The notes: generated by a model from the sequence alone, not told the origin. A DNA stretch of 64,000 nucleotides from Planktothrix sp. FACHB-1365 (GCF_014697575.1 NZ_JACJSC010000003.1:1-64000); one strand, 5' to 3'. Shown: positions 27,369-37,600, counted from the stretch's first letter. Numbers and translations are program-made.

Positions 27369-27950
27369 CTAAGCATTTAACTTAATGACTCCACAGCCTA
27401 AACGTCCGCCTCCAGCACCACCTTTTACTCCCGTTGTACCTTGATCTTCATCAACATGAACAATAAATGCACTACCATCTTGATCAAATAAACTTAATGG
27501 CCCTGGGGATATACTCACCCGATTTGTGGTGTAAGTTAACACGGCTTTTCCATTCGCATCTGCCACTAAATTGGGTAAATCTCCCATGTGAAACGGATGG
27601 TTAGCATCAGGATTTGTGTCTCCAAAAGGCCCTGGATCAAAATGACCGCCAGCCGCGTTAAAATCGGGTTCACAACTGCCTTTTTGATGAATATGAAAGC
27701 CATGTTTTGTATTAGCAGGTAAACCGCTAATTTCGGCTTGAACCTGGACTAATGGTAAAATATTGTCGGTTTGAATTTGCGTTAAGGTTACTGTTCCTGA
27801 TAACTGTGATTCTGAAGTTCCCTGAACAGCAGCCTCAGCTTTTAAAGCATTAGTCGCTTCTGAAATATTGGGTTGAGTACAACTCACTAGAAACACCAAG
27901 ATTAATAAACATCCCCAGAAAAGAGAACCGATCTTTTTTAGGATTGCCAT
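27369..27950 (-). CDS. sodC: Cu/Zn superoxide dismutase, lipoprotein form
   Basis: 193 residues. A signal with lipobox LVSC (about residues 21-24) predicts lipid anchoring outside the cytoplasmic membrane. The SOD domain has the copper ligands HGFHIH, the bridging and zinc region GHFDPGPFGD and HPFHMGDLPNLVADANG, the fourth copper ligand in FIVHVDEDQ, and the disulfide cysteines KGSCEP and GRLGCGVI. It removes superoxide in the periplasm or thylakoid lumen. Cu/Zn SOD is less common in cyanobacteria than Fe- or Mn-SOD. Confidence 0.92.
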   Translation of the reverse strand: MAILKKIGSLFWGCLLILVFLVSCTQPNISEATNALKAEAAVQGTSESQLSGTVTLTQIQTDNILPLVQVQAEISGLPANTKHGFHIHQKGSCEPDFNAAGGHFDPGPFGDTNPDANHPFHMGDLPNLVADANGKAVLTYTTNRVSISPGPLSLFDQDGSAFIVHVDEDQGTTGVKGGAGGGRLGCGVIKLNA

Positions 27951-28060
27951 TGGATTTTCTCATCAAGAATAATGTTAGTTTATCATATTAAATCTGATTT
28001 TAACAAAGGATAGGGGGTAATACCTATTTAACCCCCTAGTAAGTCTTAGGTTTTTCTGTA

Positions 28061-28954
28061 TTATCTACTAATCCGAATTTGTTCTCTGGAGTTAACGACC
28101 TCTGTAAAATAATCTTGAATTAACTTCGGGTCAACAGTTATAATTCCCTGGGGGCCAAACCAACGATTAACAAGTTCAACAGAACTCGCTTCCCCATCAA
28201 GATAGCCTTGCATGAGTCGGATAATTGAATAGTTGACAATATCCAAGAATTTAGAGTTATTTTCAGGAACGATACAGGCAATCCCTTCTCGATTATAAGG
28301 TTGATTAACGGTGGTCATAAACGCATTAGGTTGACTGACGGTTTGACGATATCCTTCTAAAGCAATCATATCGGATGCTAAGGCATCAATACTCCCGGAA
28401 TTAACAGCTTCAAATCCTTCTTTCAAGGTAGAAATTGGAACAAACGTTGCATTAGGTTGAACCAATTTAATCACCTGTTCTGCAATGGTTTTAGGCAACA
28501 CACCAATGCGTTTACCCTGTAAAGATTCGGGAGAACCTAAACTACTTCCTGCTTTTAATAAAAGGGTTGTACCACTTCTAGCTAAAGGCACAGAGAAATC
28601 AACAAATAAATCCCGATTCCAAGTAAAACCGACATTACAAGCTAAATCAATTTCTCTCTCCTCCATCTTCACCATTGCATTTTCAGGGGTGATTGTGACA
28701 AAATCAATTTGAATTGAGCGTCCCAATTGTTCTTCAACCCGTGCTTTAATTAAATTCACTAAATCTACCGAATAACCGACTAATTGACCTTTATCATTCA
28801 CATAAGATAAAGGAACAGCTTCCGTTAAAGTTCCAACGGTTAATGTTCCCGTCCGTGCTGCCCGTTCTAAAACGGTTTCTGCATGGCTGGTTAAGGAAAA
28901 ACCCAAAGTTAATCCTAAACTCATTAATACCGTCAACACTGTTTTTTTAATCAT
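28061..28954 (-). CDS. grrP: GrrP: orphan periplasmic solute-binding protein of the GRRM system
   Basis: 297 residues. A Sec signal (LTLGFSLTSHA) precedes a family-3 solute-binding domain: GTLTVGTLTEAVPLSYVN, LVGYSVDLVNLIKARVEE, DLACNVGFTWNRDLFVDFS and QGKRIGVLPKTIAEQVIK. No ABC permease or ATPase lies near. An orphan protein of this type next to a glycine-rich precursor and a radical SAM maturase is the defining context of GrrP. It is divergent from grrA across 133 bp. Its role is unknown; it may bind the modified peptide or a related ligand. Confidence 0.8.
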   Translation of the reverse strand: MIKKTVLTVLMSLGLTLGFSLTSHAETVLERAARTGTLTVGTLTEAVPLSYVNDKGQLVGYSVDLVNLIKARVEEQLGRSIQIDFVTITPENAMVKMEEREIDLACNVGFTWNRDLFVDFSVPLARSGTTLLLKAGSSLGSPESLQGKRIGVLPKTIAEQVIKLVQPNATFVPISTLKEGFEAVNSGSIDALASDMIALEGYRQTVSQPNAFMTTVNQPYNREGIACIVPENNSKFLDIVNYSIIRLMQGYLDGEASSVELVNRWFGPQGIITVDPKLIQDYFTEVVNSREQIRISR

Positions 28955-29028
28955 TGATACGCCTCAAAAATTGGGTTAACCTGCTGGAGAATAATGGTAA
29001 GATTATAGCAAACTCTTGCAATATGAGA

Positions 29029-29034
29029 TATAAT
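29029..29034 (+). promoter_or_regulatory. TATAAT -10 box upstream of grrA
   Basis: A perfect TATAAT lies 53 bp before the grrA ATG in the grrP-grrA divergent gap. The -35 region is weak, so the promoter may need an activator. Confidence 0.4.
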
Positions 29035-29087
29035 CCTGACAGAAAATAGATTGACCGGAAAATAGAGCACCCAGTAAACACAACGAC

Positions 29088-29429
29088 ATGAAAATTCAAA
29101 CACCCACCGGATTTGTCGGTTTTATTTTATCTCTTTCAGCTTTAAATGTTGCTGTCGCAGAAGCTAAAACTGCACCTACATCTTCATCTTCTGAACAATC
29201 TGTTACCACCCTTGAACAACGGTTGTCTCGGTTATCGGCTACAGTGAAAGCTCAACAAGAACAACTCTCTGAATTGGCACAATTACCCCCAAATATCGGC
29301 ATTGGCCTGGGTTGGGCTAATGGTAACGGTCGAGGCTGGGTAAATGGTCGTGGTGGTGGAGGTTGGGTAAATGGTCGCGGTGGTGGAGGTTGGGCTGATG
29401 GGGGGGGCGGTTTCTTTAATCGTCGTTAG
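29088..29429 (+). CDS. grrA: GrrA: glycine-rich RiPP precursor, substrate of GrrM
   Basis: 113 residues. An N-terminal signal-like leader (GFILSLSALNVAVAEA) leads to a Ser/Gln-rich middle and then a Gly-rich core from about residue 70. The core holds five aromatic-X-Asn/Asp triplets: W76-A-N78, W84-V-N86, W93-V-N95, W102-A-D104 and F109-F-N111. In the Grr group of radical SAM maturases such triplets become three-residue cyclophanes, with a side-chain bond between the ring and the beta-carbon of the third residue. The core DNA shows a 27-bp tandem repeat (GTAAATGGTCG-type units at about 29340-29394). The maturase follows 86 bp later. Confidence 0.88.
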   Translation: MKIQTPTGFVGFILSLSALNVAVAEAKTAPTSSSSEQSVTTLEQRLSRLSATVKAQQEQLSELAQLPPNIGIGLGWANGNGRGWVNGRGGGGWVNGRGGGGWADGGGGFFNRR

Positions 29430-29515
29430 AGTTTAGGGAATCAGGCTTAGGGCCTTAAGTCTTAGCCTGGTTACTGAATTGCGATTGTACTCGGTTTCAT
29501 TTTATATTTTTGGTT

Positions 29516-30679
29516 ATGATTCCCGATTTTAATATTACTGATTTTGGGCCGATTAATTTAGTTGTTCTGCAAACAACATCCTTTTGTAATTTAGATTGTG
29601 ATTATTGTTATTTACCTAATCGAGAACAAAAAAATCAATTATCTTTAGATTTAATTCATCCAATTTTTAAAACCATTCTAACGAGTCCATTTGTACAGCA
29701 TGATTTTAGCGTCTGTTGGCACGCGGGAGAACCTCTCGCTGTTCCGATTTCTTTTTATGAATCAGCTTTTGAATTAATAGAAGAAGCGAGTCAAAACTAT
29801 AATTCTAAATCTTATAAAATCTGGCAATCTATTCAAACTAATGCCACCTTAATTAATCAAAAATGGTGTGATTTATTTAAAAAACATGATGTATTAGTTG
29901 GCGTGAGTCTTGATGGCCCTGATTTTATCCATGATGCTCATCGTAAAACCCGTAAAGGCACAGGAAGTCATGAAAGTGCGATGCGGGGAATTTCTCTATT
30001 ACAAAAAAATGATATTCCGGTTTATATTATTGCTGTCCTCACCGAACAATCCTTAGATTATCCCGATGAAATCTTTAACTTTTTTATCGAAAATAACCTG
30101 ACTGATGTGGGGTTTAATTTAGAAGAAACAGAAGGAATTCATCAATCTTCTTCCCTAGCCAGTCGAGAACTTGAAGACCGATATAAAGCTTTTATTCAAC
30201 GAATCTGGGATTTAACCGCCGCAAATCAAGGACAATTTAAAATCCGAGAATTTGAAAACCTCTGTAACCTTATTTATAAGGATTGTCGTTTGGATAAAAC
30301 CGATATGAATTCTCCCTTTGTCATTGTTAGTGTTGATTATCAAGGGAATTTTTCAACCTTTGACCCCGAATTATTATCGGTCAAAACCAAAGACTATGGA
30401 GATTTTATTTTAGGTCATGTATTAACCGATAGTTTGGAGTCGGTTTGTCATACCGAAAAATTCCATAAAATTTATCACGATATGAAAGCAGGGGTAGAAA
30501 AATGTCAGCAAACCTGTCAATATTTCGGAGTTTGTGGGGGTGGCGCAGGAAGTAACAAATATTGGGAAAATGGAACCTTTATTTCTACAGAAACCCATGC
30601 TTGTCGCTATCGGACTCAAATTATTACAGATGTTATTTTAGAGGAATTAGAAAAAATCTATCATATAGAGCAAGCCTAA
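29516..30679 (+). CDS. grrM: GrrM: cyclophane-forming radical SAM/SPASM peptide maturase
   Basis: About 387 residues from ATG at 29516; a TTG at 29510 is an alternative. The radical SAM cluster motif is CNLDCDYC (CxxxCxxC). SAM-binding features include HAGEPLAVP. The C-terminal SPASM region, which holds auxiliary iron-sulfur clusters, is rich in cysteines: EKCQQTCQYFGVCGGGAGSNKYW and THACRYRTQ. It sits behind the Gly-rich precursor, which identifies it as the maturase of the GRRM (OscB-like) group, acting on the aromatic-X-Asn triplets of GrrA. Confidence 0.9.
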   Translation: MIPDFNITDFGPINLVVLQTTSFCNLDCDYCYLPNREQKNQLSLDLIHPIFKTILTSPFVQHDFSVCWHAGEPLAVPISFYESAFELIEEASQNYNSKSYKIWQSIQTNATLINQKWCDLFKKHDVLVGVSLDGPDFIHDAHRKTRKGTGSHESAMRGISLLQKNDIPVYIIAVLTEQSLDYPDEIFNFFIENNLTDVGFNLEETEGIHQSSSLASRELEDRYKAFIQRIWDLTAANQGQFKIREFENLCNLIYKDCRLDKTDMNSPFVIVSVDYQGNFSTFDPELLSVKTKDYGDFILGHVLTDSLESVCHTEKFHKIYHDMKAGVEKCQQTCQYFGVCGGGAGSNKYWENGTFISTETHACRYRTQIITDVILEELEKIYHIEQA

Positions 30680-30799
30680 ATAGATTTAAGACCAAGGCGT
30701 GTTAATTTAAGCCCAGAAATAAATTTCAGGCAAATCATTATTGCACAATTCGAGAACTTCTGATGTTATCCCCAGAGGATGTTTCGTTATCCCACAAGA

Positions 30800-31564
30800 T
30801 TACAATACGGTCTGGTCTGGATCTTCTGTGTTGACTTTTGAGCCATTTAATTCTGTTAATCTGGTTAATAGTTCTTCACGGGATAAATGAGGCAATTGTA
30901 TAATAAATTGTGTTAATTCCACAGTAGATAATGGTAATAACTGTTCGATGAACAAGTATAATTGATCATCTAAACAACCAAAATAGGAACAAAATAAGTT
31001 TTCTATTAAACTGCGTCTTTCTTTGCATCTAATTTCTTCTAACTGTTGTGTCACCAGATAAGAAACTTGCATCACTAACTCTTGATTGATTTGATGATTG
31101 AGGGTAGGTTGACCTTTATTTTGAAACTGATTTCTATTTTCTTGTGTTTCATCATCCGGTGTTATAGGGTGTTGAAGATCAGATTGGAACACATTTGAAT
31201 CACTGAAACCAGAACAAAATTTAGTGATATTTAAGTTAGCCCCTATCAAACTATAATCGTTTAAACTAGCTCCACTCAAATCAACTCTGTTATGATTTAC
31301 AGTAGACTGATGTTTTTTAAAGTATCGTTTAATAACCGCTTTTAAATTCTCTTTTTTAACCTTTTCATCAAAAGCTTTTGATAATTTTTTCCAAAGTTTA
31401 GCACCTACATCTTTAATATAATTAGTCTCATATCCAGAGTCATTCGCAATTTCTCCATAAGAACGTCCTGCCCAACATTCTCGAAATACTAATTCTTGAA
31501 CTTTATTGAGGTATTGATCGTCTAAAACAACTTCCACAATTGCCAAAGCTTCATCAACAGTCAT
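30800..31564 (-). CDS. HTH protein of the vWA-MoxR-associated (VMAP) N-domain type, with a pentapeptide-like patch
   Basis: 254 residues. The first 85 (VDEALAIVEVVLDDQYLNKVQ, FRECWAGRSYGEIANDSGYE, YIKDVGAKLWKKLSKAF) match an HTH module at the start of many cyanobacterial conflict and signalling proteins (NB-ARC, pentapeptide and VMAP types). Next comes a short pentapeptide-like patch (VDLSGASLNDYSLIGANLN). The helical C-terminal half carries repeated LSTVELTQFI/LSREELLTRL phrases of unknown fold. No NTPase or nuclease is attached, so it may be a truncated or adaptor form. It diverges from the receptor-vWA-tubulin cluster across about 600 bp and is a candidate regulator. Confidence 0.6.
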   Translation of the reverse strand: MTVDEALAIVEVVLDDQYLNKVQELVFRECWAGRSYGEIANDSGYETNYIKDVGAKLWKKLSKAFDEKVKKENLKAVIKRYFKKHQSTVNHNRVDLSGASLNDYSLIGANLNITKFCSGFSDSNVFQSDLQHPITPDDETQENRNQFQNKGQPTLNHQINQELVMQVSYLVTQQLEEIRCKERRSLIENLFCSYFGCLDDQLYLFIEQLLPLSTVELTQFIIQLPHLSREELLTRLTELNGSKVNTEDPDQTVL

Positions 31565-32169
31565 ATTTCAAAGCGGTTATAAAATTTATTGGAATAAGTC
31601 AACGGAAGTATAGAAATTTCTTGTTTGTCTCCAGTTCAGAACACCTACCTTATTTAAAAGAGGTTTGCGTCATTAGATCTGTAATCTCCTCCAAAGGTCA
31701 GGCTAGATTATATCTCTGATCAATAAAAATCTATCTTGGGAAATAGATTTTACCGCAATTTTAAGCAATATATTACTTTTTACTTACTTTTTGCTTACTT
31801 TTTACGACAGTCAAAATGGATACAAACCGCTACACTCTAGGCAGAACAGTTAGCTAACTCTTCAAACCCTTCGCCTAAGTAATCATTATACAGGCGAAGC
31901 CATTCTGTTTTGACTTATCTTTCTTTGCACCAGACGTTTGATAAAACGCCTCTACTTCAACTTAACCCGATCTTCTTTACCTTTCTATACAATGCCAAAC
32001 AACTTAAAACACATTTTAACCTTCTCTGACTTCATTCTTGATCCAGCTTGTTTATCAGGACATTTGATATTGATTTTATGAACCATTCAAGCACCCCCGC
32101 ACTCCTAACCCAAGCATCACAGATTTCCTAGTTAGCAGACAACTATTCAGATAATGAAGGTAATACCAG
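31565..32169. other. Long divergent regulatory gap before the tubulin-like operon
   Basis: About 600 bp without a gene, AT-rich. It contains three 11-bp repeats (31773-31805) and a stem-loop CTTCGCCT/AGGCGAAG (31869-31876 with 31892-31899, 15-nt loop). Such length and structure suggest regulated expression of one or both flanking units. No RNA family is recognised. Confidence 0.55.
31773..31805. repeat. Three contiguous 11-bp direct repeats
   Basis: TTACTTTTTAC, TTACTTTTTGC and TTACTTTTTAC follow one another without a gap. One helical turn per unit puts them on the same DNA face, as in cooperative operators or iterons. They lie about 210 bp from the HTH gene start and 365 bp from the receptor gene start. 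Confidence 0.8.
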
Positions 32170-33729
32170 ATGACTAACAGCCCAGATCCCAATGGCCCTT
32201 GGAAATGCACTGGAATTCCCCCTGGGTCGCACTTAGAAATGGACAATGAGGGAGATGAATGCGACCACCCTAAATGTAAGAACACCCGTTCGGGGATTAT
32301 ACAACCTAAACCTCAGCCTAATGGTAATAAAAGTAAAAAATTTGCTCCTATTGTTTCTGTTTTAGTTGTAGCTGCCCTTTTAGGTGCTGGGTGGTGGTGG
32401 CTTAAACCGGGTCAAACCCCAGAAGTTCCTCCAGAGACTCCACCAACTACCAATCCTCCATTTCCACCGCCTCCCCCCTGTTGTAGCAGTGGTGAAAAGG
32501 TTATGTTTATTGGAAAAACTAACCCTGATCGAGAGAATGGGATAAAGGAATTTAAGGCTGGGAATTATCGACAAGCCATTAAAGACTTTGAAAAAGCTGT
32601 AGACGGTGATCCCACCAGTCCCGAACTGCAAATTTACTTTAACAATGCTAAAGCCCGTCACACCGGAAATCCTTTTGTTTTAGCTGTTGTGGTTCCTATT
32701 GATTCCAATGAGACCTCCGCCGAAGAAATCTTGCGGGGGGTAGCCGATGCTCAAACTCAGTTTAATGATTCTAAAGGCTTAAACAACCAATTATTAGAAA
32801 TCATGATTGGTAACGATAGTAATACTCCCGCTATTGCCACAACAGTTGCCCAACAACTTGCCAATCATCCCAATATTTTAGCGGTGATAGGACATAACAG
32901 TAGTGATGCCAGTAAAGCCGCCTTAGTGGAATACGAGAAGGCGGGAATAGCAATGGTATCCCCCACCAGTACCAGCACGGAATTATCAGGAAATAGCTTT
33001 TTTAGAACCCTGCCTTCCGATGTGGTTTCTGGGGCTAAGTTAGCCAACTATGTTTGGAAGACTTTAATTTTGGATAGAGTCGCAATTTTTTATAACCCTA
33101 AGAGTAGTTATAGCAATAGTTTATACCAAGTCTTTGCTCAAAAGTTCCAACAGTTGGGTGGGCAAGTTGTTAAAACTATTGATATCAATGATTCAGAATT
33201 TAATGCTGAACAAGAGATTAAAGCGATTCAAAATCAGGCTCAAGCTCAAGCTATTGTTTTATTTCCTAATACAGATACAACCTCAAGGGCTATCAATGTT
33301 GCACGCGCGGTGGGCAACGAACCTGCCTCACAACGCCTCACACTCTTAGGGGGAGATGCTCTCTATAGTCCAGAGACGCTAACGTCCGGTAGCAATGCTG
33401 TTGAGGGGTTAATTTTAGCAGTTCCTTGGGTTGCTGAAACCGACTACGCCAAAAGAGCCGAACGGCGATGGCAAGGAGACGTCAGTTGGCGAACAGCGAT
33501 GAGTTTTGATGCCACACAAGCCTTAATTAAAACTTTATCGAGTGGTGCTTCTCGAACAACAGTATTGCAAAACTTGAAAAATACAAATTTATCTTCTTCA
33601 GAAACCGCAGGAGAAGCATTGGTTTTTGAACCAACAGGCGATCGCCAAGCTTACCCGATTTTAGTTGAAGTGGTACGCAGCCCAGGGGGGCCAAAGGGTT
33701 CATCTTTTGCCTTTAAACCCATTAGATAA
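32170..33729 (+). CDS. Single-pass receptor: zinc-cluster N-terminus, TM, TPR, periplasmic LivJ-like domain
   Basis: 519 residues. The N-terminus has a possible zinc site (C13, H21, C31, C36; phrase DECDHPKCKN). One membrane helix follows (residues 59-78, FAPIVSVLVVAALLGAGWWWL), then a Pro-rich stalk to about 105, one or two TPR-like repeats (KEFKAGNYRQAIKDFEKAV) and a type I periplasmic-binding domain to the end (ILAVIGHNSSDASKAALVEYE, FRTLPSDVVSGAKLANY, VEGLILAVPW). The domain is the branched-chain amino-acid receptor fold. In cyanobacteria it is often fused to a Ser/Thr kinase; here it is joined to a small cytosolic cluster instead. It leads the cluster and the vWA gene follows in 11 bp. 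Confidence 0.85.
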   Translation: MTNSPDPNGPWKCTGIPPGSHLEMDNEGDECDHPKCKNTRSGIIQPKPQPNGNKSKKFAPIVSVLVVAALLGAGWWWLKPGQTPEVPPETPPTTNPPFPPPPPCCSSGEKVMFIGKTNPDRENGIKEFKAGNYRQAIKDFEKAVDGDPTSPELQIYFNNAKARHTGNPFVLAVVVPIDSNETSAEEILRGVADAQTQFNDSKGLNNQLLEIMIGNDSNTPAIATTVAQQLANHPNILAVIGHNSSDASKAALVEYEKAGIAMVSPTSTSTELSGNSFFRTLPSDVVSGAKLANYVWKTLILDRVAIFYNPKSSYSNSLYQVFAQKFQQLGGQVVKTIDINDSEFNAEQEIKAIQNQAQAQAIVLFPNTDTTSRAINVARAVGNEPASQRLTLLGGDALYSPETLTSGSNAVEGLILAVPWVAETDYAKRAERRWQGDVSWRTAMSFDATQALIKTLSSGASRTTVLQNLKNTNLSSSETAGEALVFEPTGDRQAYPILVEVVRSPGGPKGSSFAFKPIR

Positions 33730-33740
33730 AAGGAGAACCC

Positions 33741-34622
33741 ATGCCACTTTATCCCAATCAACCTTTTTGGCGCTATGGAATTTTTCAGTTCTCTGCAATT
33801 TTAACCGCAGTCTTCCTTGTCTTAGCATTGCTGACTTCTCAACTGATTTTATTTCAAGAATTAGTTACAGTTCAAATTGCCTTGGATCTGAGCAGCAGTA
33901 CCTATAACCAAGTTTTTAGAGGCCCAGGAACAGTTATGCAGCAGGAAATTGATGCCGTTAAAGCCTATATTGCTAAGAATGCCACCTTAGCAGAACCGAA
34001 CCTTTTATCGGTTTCAGGATTTGCTGATCAAGTGATTCCTATTACACAACAATTTACCAGTAATCCCCAGGAAATTGACCAAGCCATTGAGCAAGTTGTG
34101 AAACCGGGTTTAGATTCCCAAATTGGAGGCGGAACCAATATTGATTTAGTTGTCGAAAATGGATTATCTCAACTTAAAAACAACTCAGGCAGATGTCCAA
34201 AATTATTAGTTATTACTGATGGAGAATTTGATTTAGCTGAACCAACCGTTAATCAAGCTCGAAATAGTGGGGTAAAATTAAACTTTTTAATTGTGGGTCA
34301 ACCCGTTACCCCTGAAATTTCAAACTGGGCAAGTCAAACCGGAGGAATTGCTTTAAATGCGACTCCAGAAAATATTTCAAAGCTCCTAACCCATCAAGTA
34401 TTTAATCAATTTAATCGAAGTCGATTTACCCCTTGGTTTTTAGGATTCGGATTCATATCCTTGATGTGGATGTTATTACTTCCTTTAGATCGCTTAATTA
34501 AATCAATGAAGATTCGGGCTGATTTTTCAGGAATTATTGCACTTTCCCATGCCCTATTTTGGACAGTGGTAACGCCTCTATTTCTGCTGTTTGAAGTGGG
34601 CAATCCTTTTGCCCGGTGTTAA
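33741..34622 (+). CDS. Membrane-anchored von Willebrand factor A protein
   Basis: 293 residues with an ideal AAGGAG ribosome binding site. One membrane helix near residues 14-38 is followed by a vWA domain with a complete-looking metal site: DLSSS (D49, S51, S53), a Thr in QIGGGTNID, and TDGEF (T159, D160). Two further helices follow (FTPWFLGFGFISLMWMLLLP and IALSHALFWTVVTPLFLLF). vWA domains bind partner proteins through the metal. Its last bases overlap the long upstream reading of the tubulin-like frame; the preferred start of that gene is 71 bp further on. Confidence 0.88.
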   Translation: MPLYPNQPFWRYGIFQFSAILTAVFLVLALLTSQLILFQELVTVQIALDLSSSTYNQVFRGPGTVMQQEIDAVKAYIAKNATLAEPNLLSVSGFADQVIPITQQFTSNPQEIDQAIEQVVKPGLDSQIGGGTNIDLVVENGLSQLKNNSGRCPKLLVITDGEFDLAEPTVNQARNSGVKLNFLIVGQPVTPEISNWASQTGGIALNATPENISKLLTHQVFNQFNRSRFTPWFLGFGFISLMWMLLLPLDRLIKSMKIRADFSGIIALSHALFWTVVTPLFLLFEVGNPFARC

Positions 34623-34693
34623 CAGCTATTAACCATCAATTTATTGGCATCAATAAATCACAATTATTAACTTACTATAAAAGGGTAAAAATC

Positions 34694-37600
34694 ATGGTTG
34701 ACGATATCAAAAACTTTGTTCCTACTTTAGTGATTGGGGTTGGAGGTACAGGCTTAGAAGTGATCACTCGAATTCGGCGATTAATTGTTGAATCCTACGG
34801 AAGTTTAGCTAACTTTCCACTGATATCGTTTCTGCATATTGATACTGAACAAAACTATAAAATTAAAGACCCGAATATGGCAGGGCCAGCGTTAGAAGCG
34901 ATGGAGAAATTTTGGTCGGAAGTTAAGTTGCAAGATGCTCAAGCAATTGTTCAACAGAAAAATAACTATTCTTGGTATCATGAATGGCTACCCCCAGAGT
35001 TACAACCTCAACAATTAGTTTCTCAACAAGGTGCAGGTCAAATTCGGGCTTGTGGTCGTTTTTCCTTTTTTTATAACCGGAATAATATTCAACAAAAATG
35101 TCAAGATGCCAGAAACAGAATTAATATAGGTCATGATGTCACAATTGAGGGTCAAACTTTTCCTGTAAAACCGAAACTGAATATTTTTGTGGTGGCTTCC
35201 ATTTCAGGGGGAACTGGAAGTGGAATGCTAATTGATTTAGGTTATTCCTTAAAGGAATGGTTTCAAGGAGAAAATGGTTTAGAAATCACCGCAATTGTTC
35301 CTTCGCCTGATGCTTTTCAAGGGGTTGGTGCAGGACTGAGACTCAAAGAAAATGGTTATGCAGCATTAATGGAATTAAATTATTTTTATGATGTCAATAC
35401 AGAGTATCGAGTTAAATATGGGCCGTTTGCAACTGATCAAATCACTAACAAGCTTCCCCCTTATGATTTTATGTACATTGTGGAGACAAAAAATCAATTA
35501 ATTACTGTAGACATTGATGAAATTCGGGAAATGATGGCTCAAAATATTTTCCTCGATTTAGTTTCTGACTATTCTTCCTATAAGCGCACGGTTCGAGATA
35601 ATATTAGAGCTCAAATTGCAGCCGTTAATGATCAACCACTGATTAATAAAAATAACCAAAATCAACCCATAGGACGGAATTACCCGCGTAATTTTTATAG
35701 TTTTGGTATCTCTACTCTTGAAATTCCAATTTATCCAATTCGCAAGTATTTATCTTCCCGTTTAACTTCTGAACTGTATCAGTGGTGGTTAAAAGAAGAA
35801 GTTAGACTTCCGAGTAATATGGCTGTCGAAGTTGACAAAGAGCTTAAACAGTTAGAACTCCTTCAAGGAGAAATTATCAAGAAAATTGTCATGAGTGTTG
35901 ATGGTTTAGGATTGCTAAAAAAAGTTGAAGAATTTATCGTTTCTTTAGAAGATGAAATTCGTCGAGATCATCTTCTTGAGTGTACGGCACAACTCCCGAA
36001 CATTCCCCCCTTTGCTAAGGAGGAAGGGACAATTTTACGATTTAACAGGTATCTGGAAAACAAAGTTAATCAATTTAAGCGGGACAATTTACGAGATGAT
36101 CAAATTAATCAAGGAGAGTATATTAAACGGATGTATATTAATCAAGAAACGTTGTTCTCAGAGGCTAAGAAAAAATTACAAAACAAAGTGTGTGATTATC
36201 TTTTAAACAACCATTATGGCTCTCAATATTTAATAAAATTTTTGGAAGGAGTTAAGAAGAAGTTTAATAGCGAGCTTGCTTCCTTAGAAACGGAAGCTAG
36301 TGACAAAACTTGGGAAACTGAAGAAGACGATAAATTAGCAGAATACAATAAAAGGTGTTCAATTATTCAGGAACTTAGCAAGCGTTGGTCAGCAACAAAA
36401 GAAAGCGATATGAAAGGACATTGTGATGAAGCTTTAAAAGCATTAAAGGATTCTTTGAAAGCTGGAATACAACGTAAATCTCGGCAGATTACGGCTGAAA
36501 CTTTGCGCGATTTAGTGAAAAGTGTTGAAGATTTAGAAAGTCGATTAAATCGTTGGATTCAAAAAGTTAAAGCCTCATCAACTAAATATCAAAAATTAGC
36601 CAAACAACAAGAAAACAAAGTTGATAGTCTTGAATTTTTAGGATTGAAGTTATTTAAGGGAGCAGATCTTCAGGGTAAACTATCAAAACTTCAGGAACTG
36701 TATAGTGATTTTTGTATGGTTTGGAATGGAAAAGATGTTTTATTTAAACAACTCACTGATGATATTATAAAAGACATAAATAAAGCCAAGTTTTGGACAC
36801 AATCTCGATATCAAAACCAAAAATTTCAATTGTTTGATATCGAAAAACTTGATCAGAGTCAGTATCCTCAATTTGAGCAACAAGTTGCTAAAATTACCCA
36901 GAAAGCAATTAAAGATGCTCCTGCTCATAGTGGGTTAGATCAATATTTAGATGCTTGTAAGCTGTTTATGATATTGTATCCAGATCCTGGTGTTCAACAG
37001 CAGCAAATTGAGTCATTATTCAACAAATCTAAACCTTTAGTTCGTTTGGATACAAGTATTTATCAAGGCAGATTTGACCCTATCGAAGTTCATCAAGCTG
37101 GAATTGTTGGTGGTGAGAAAACGACTGAACCTGATGCTCAAAAACTGGTAGAATTACTGAAAAAATTCTTTACTAAAACAGATGCGATCGCGCCTTTATC
37201 TAACCGTGAACGTCATAAAATTTTAGCAGTTCATGAAGTCGGTGGATTTTCCCTACGTTGTTTAGCGGGAACAAAAATTCTGCGTCAAGAATATCAAAAA
37301 TGGCGAGGGGAACGAATTCGGGCAGAGCGAGCTATTCTGCAAGGACAAACACAACAAAATTTACCCATCCCAGTTCATTTGCAAAAAGATATTGTTTTTT
37401 GGGATCTTGTTCCACCTGATCCTACCCTAGAAGAGTTAGTTTTAGTTAGTCGAGCTTTTGGGTTACTCCAAGAAGAAATTAACCAAAACACTCAAAAATC
37501 TGTAATTCGTTATCGTAAAAAAACTGCACTTGGAGAGGATGTGATTACTTTATCTTCGAGTTGGGAAGATGCTATTCAAGTCTTGGAATTACCAGATTGT

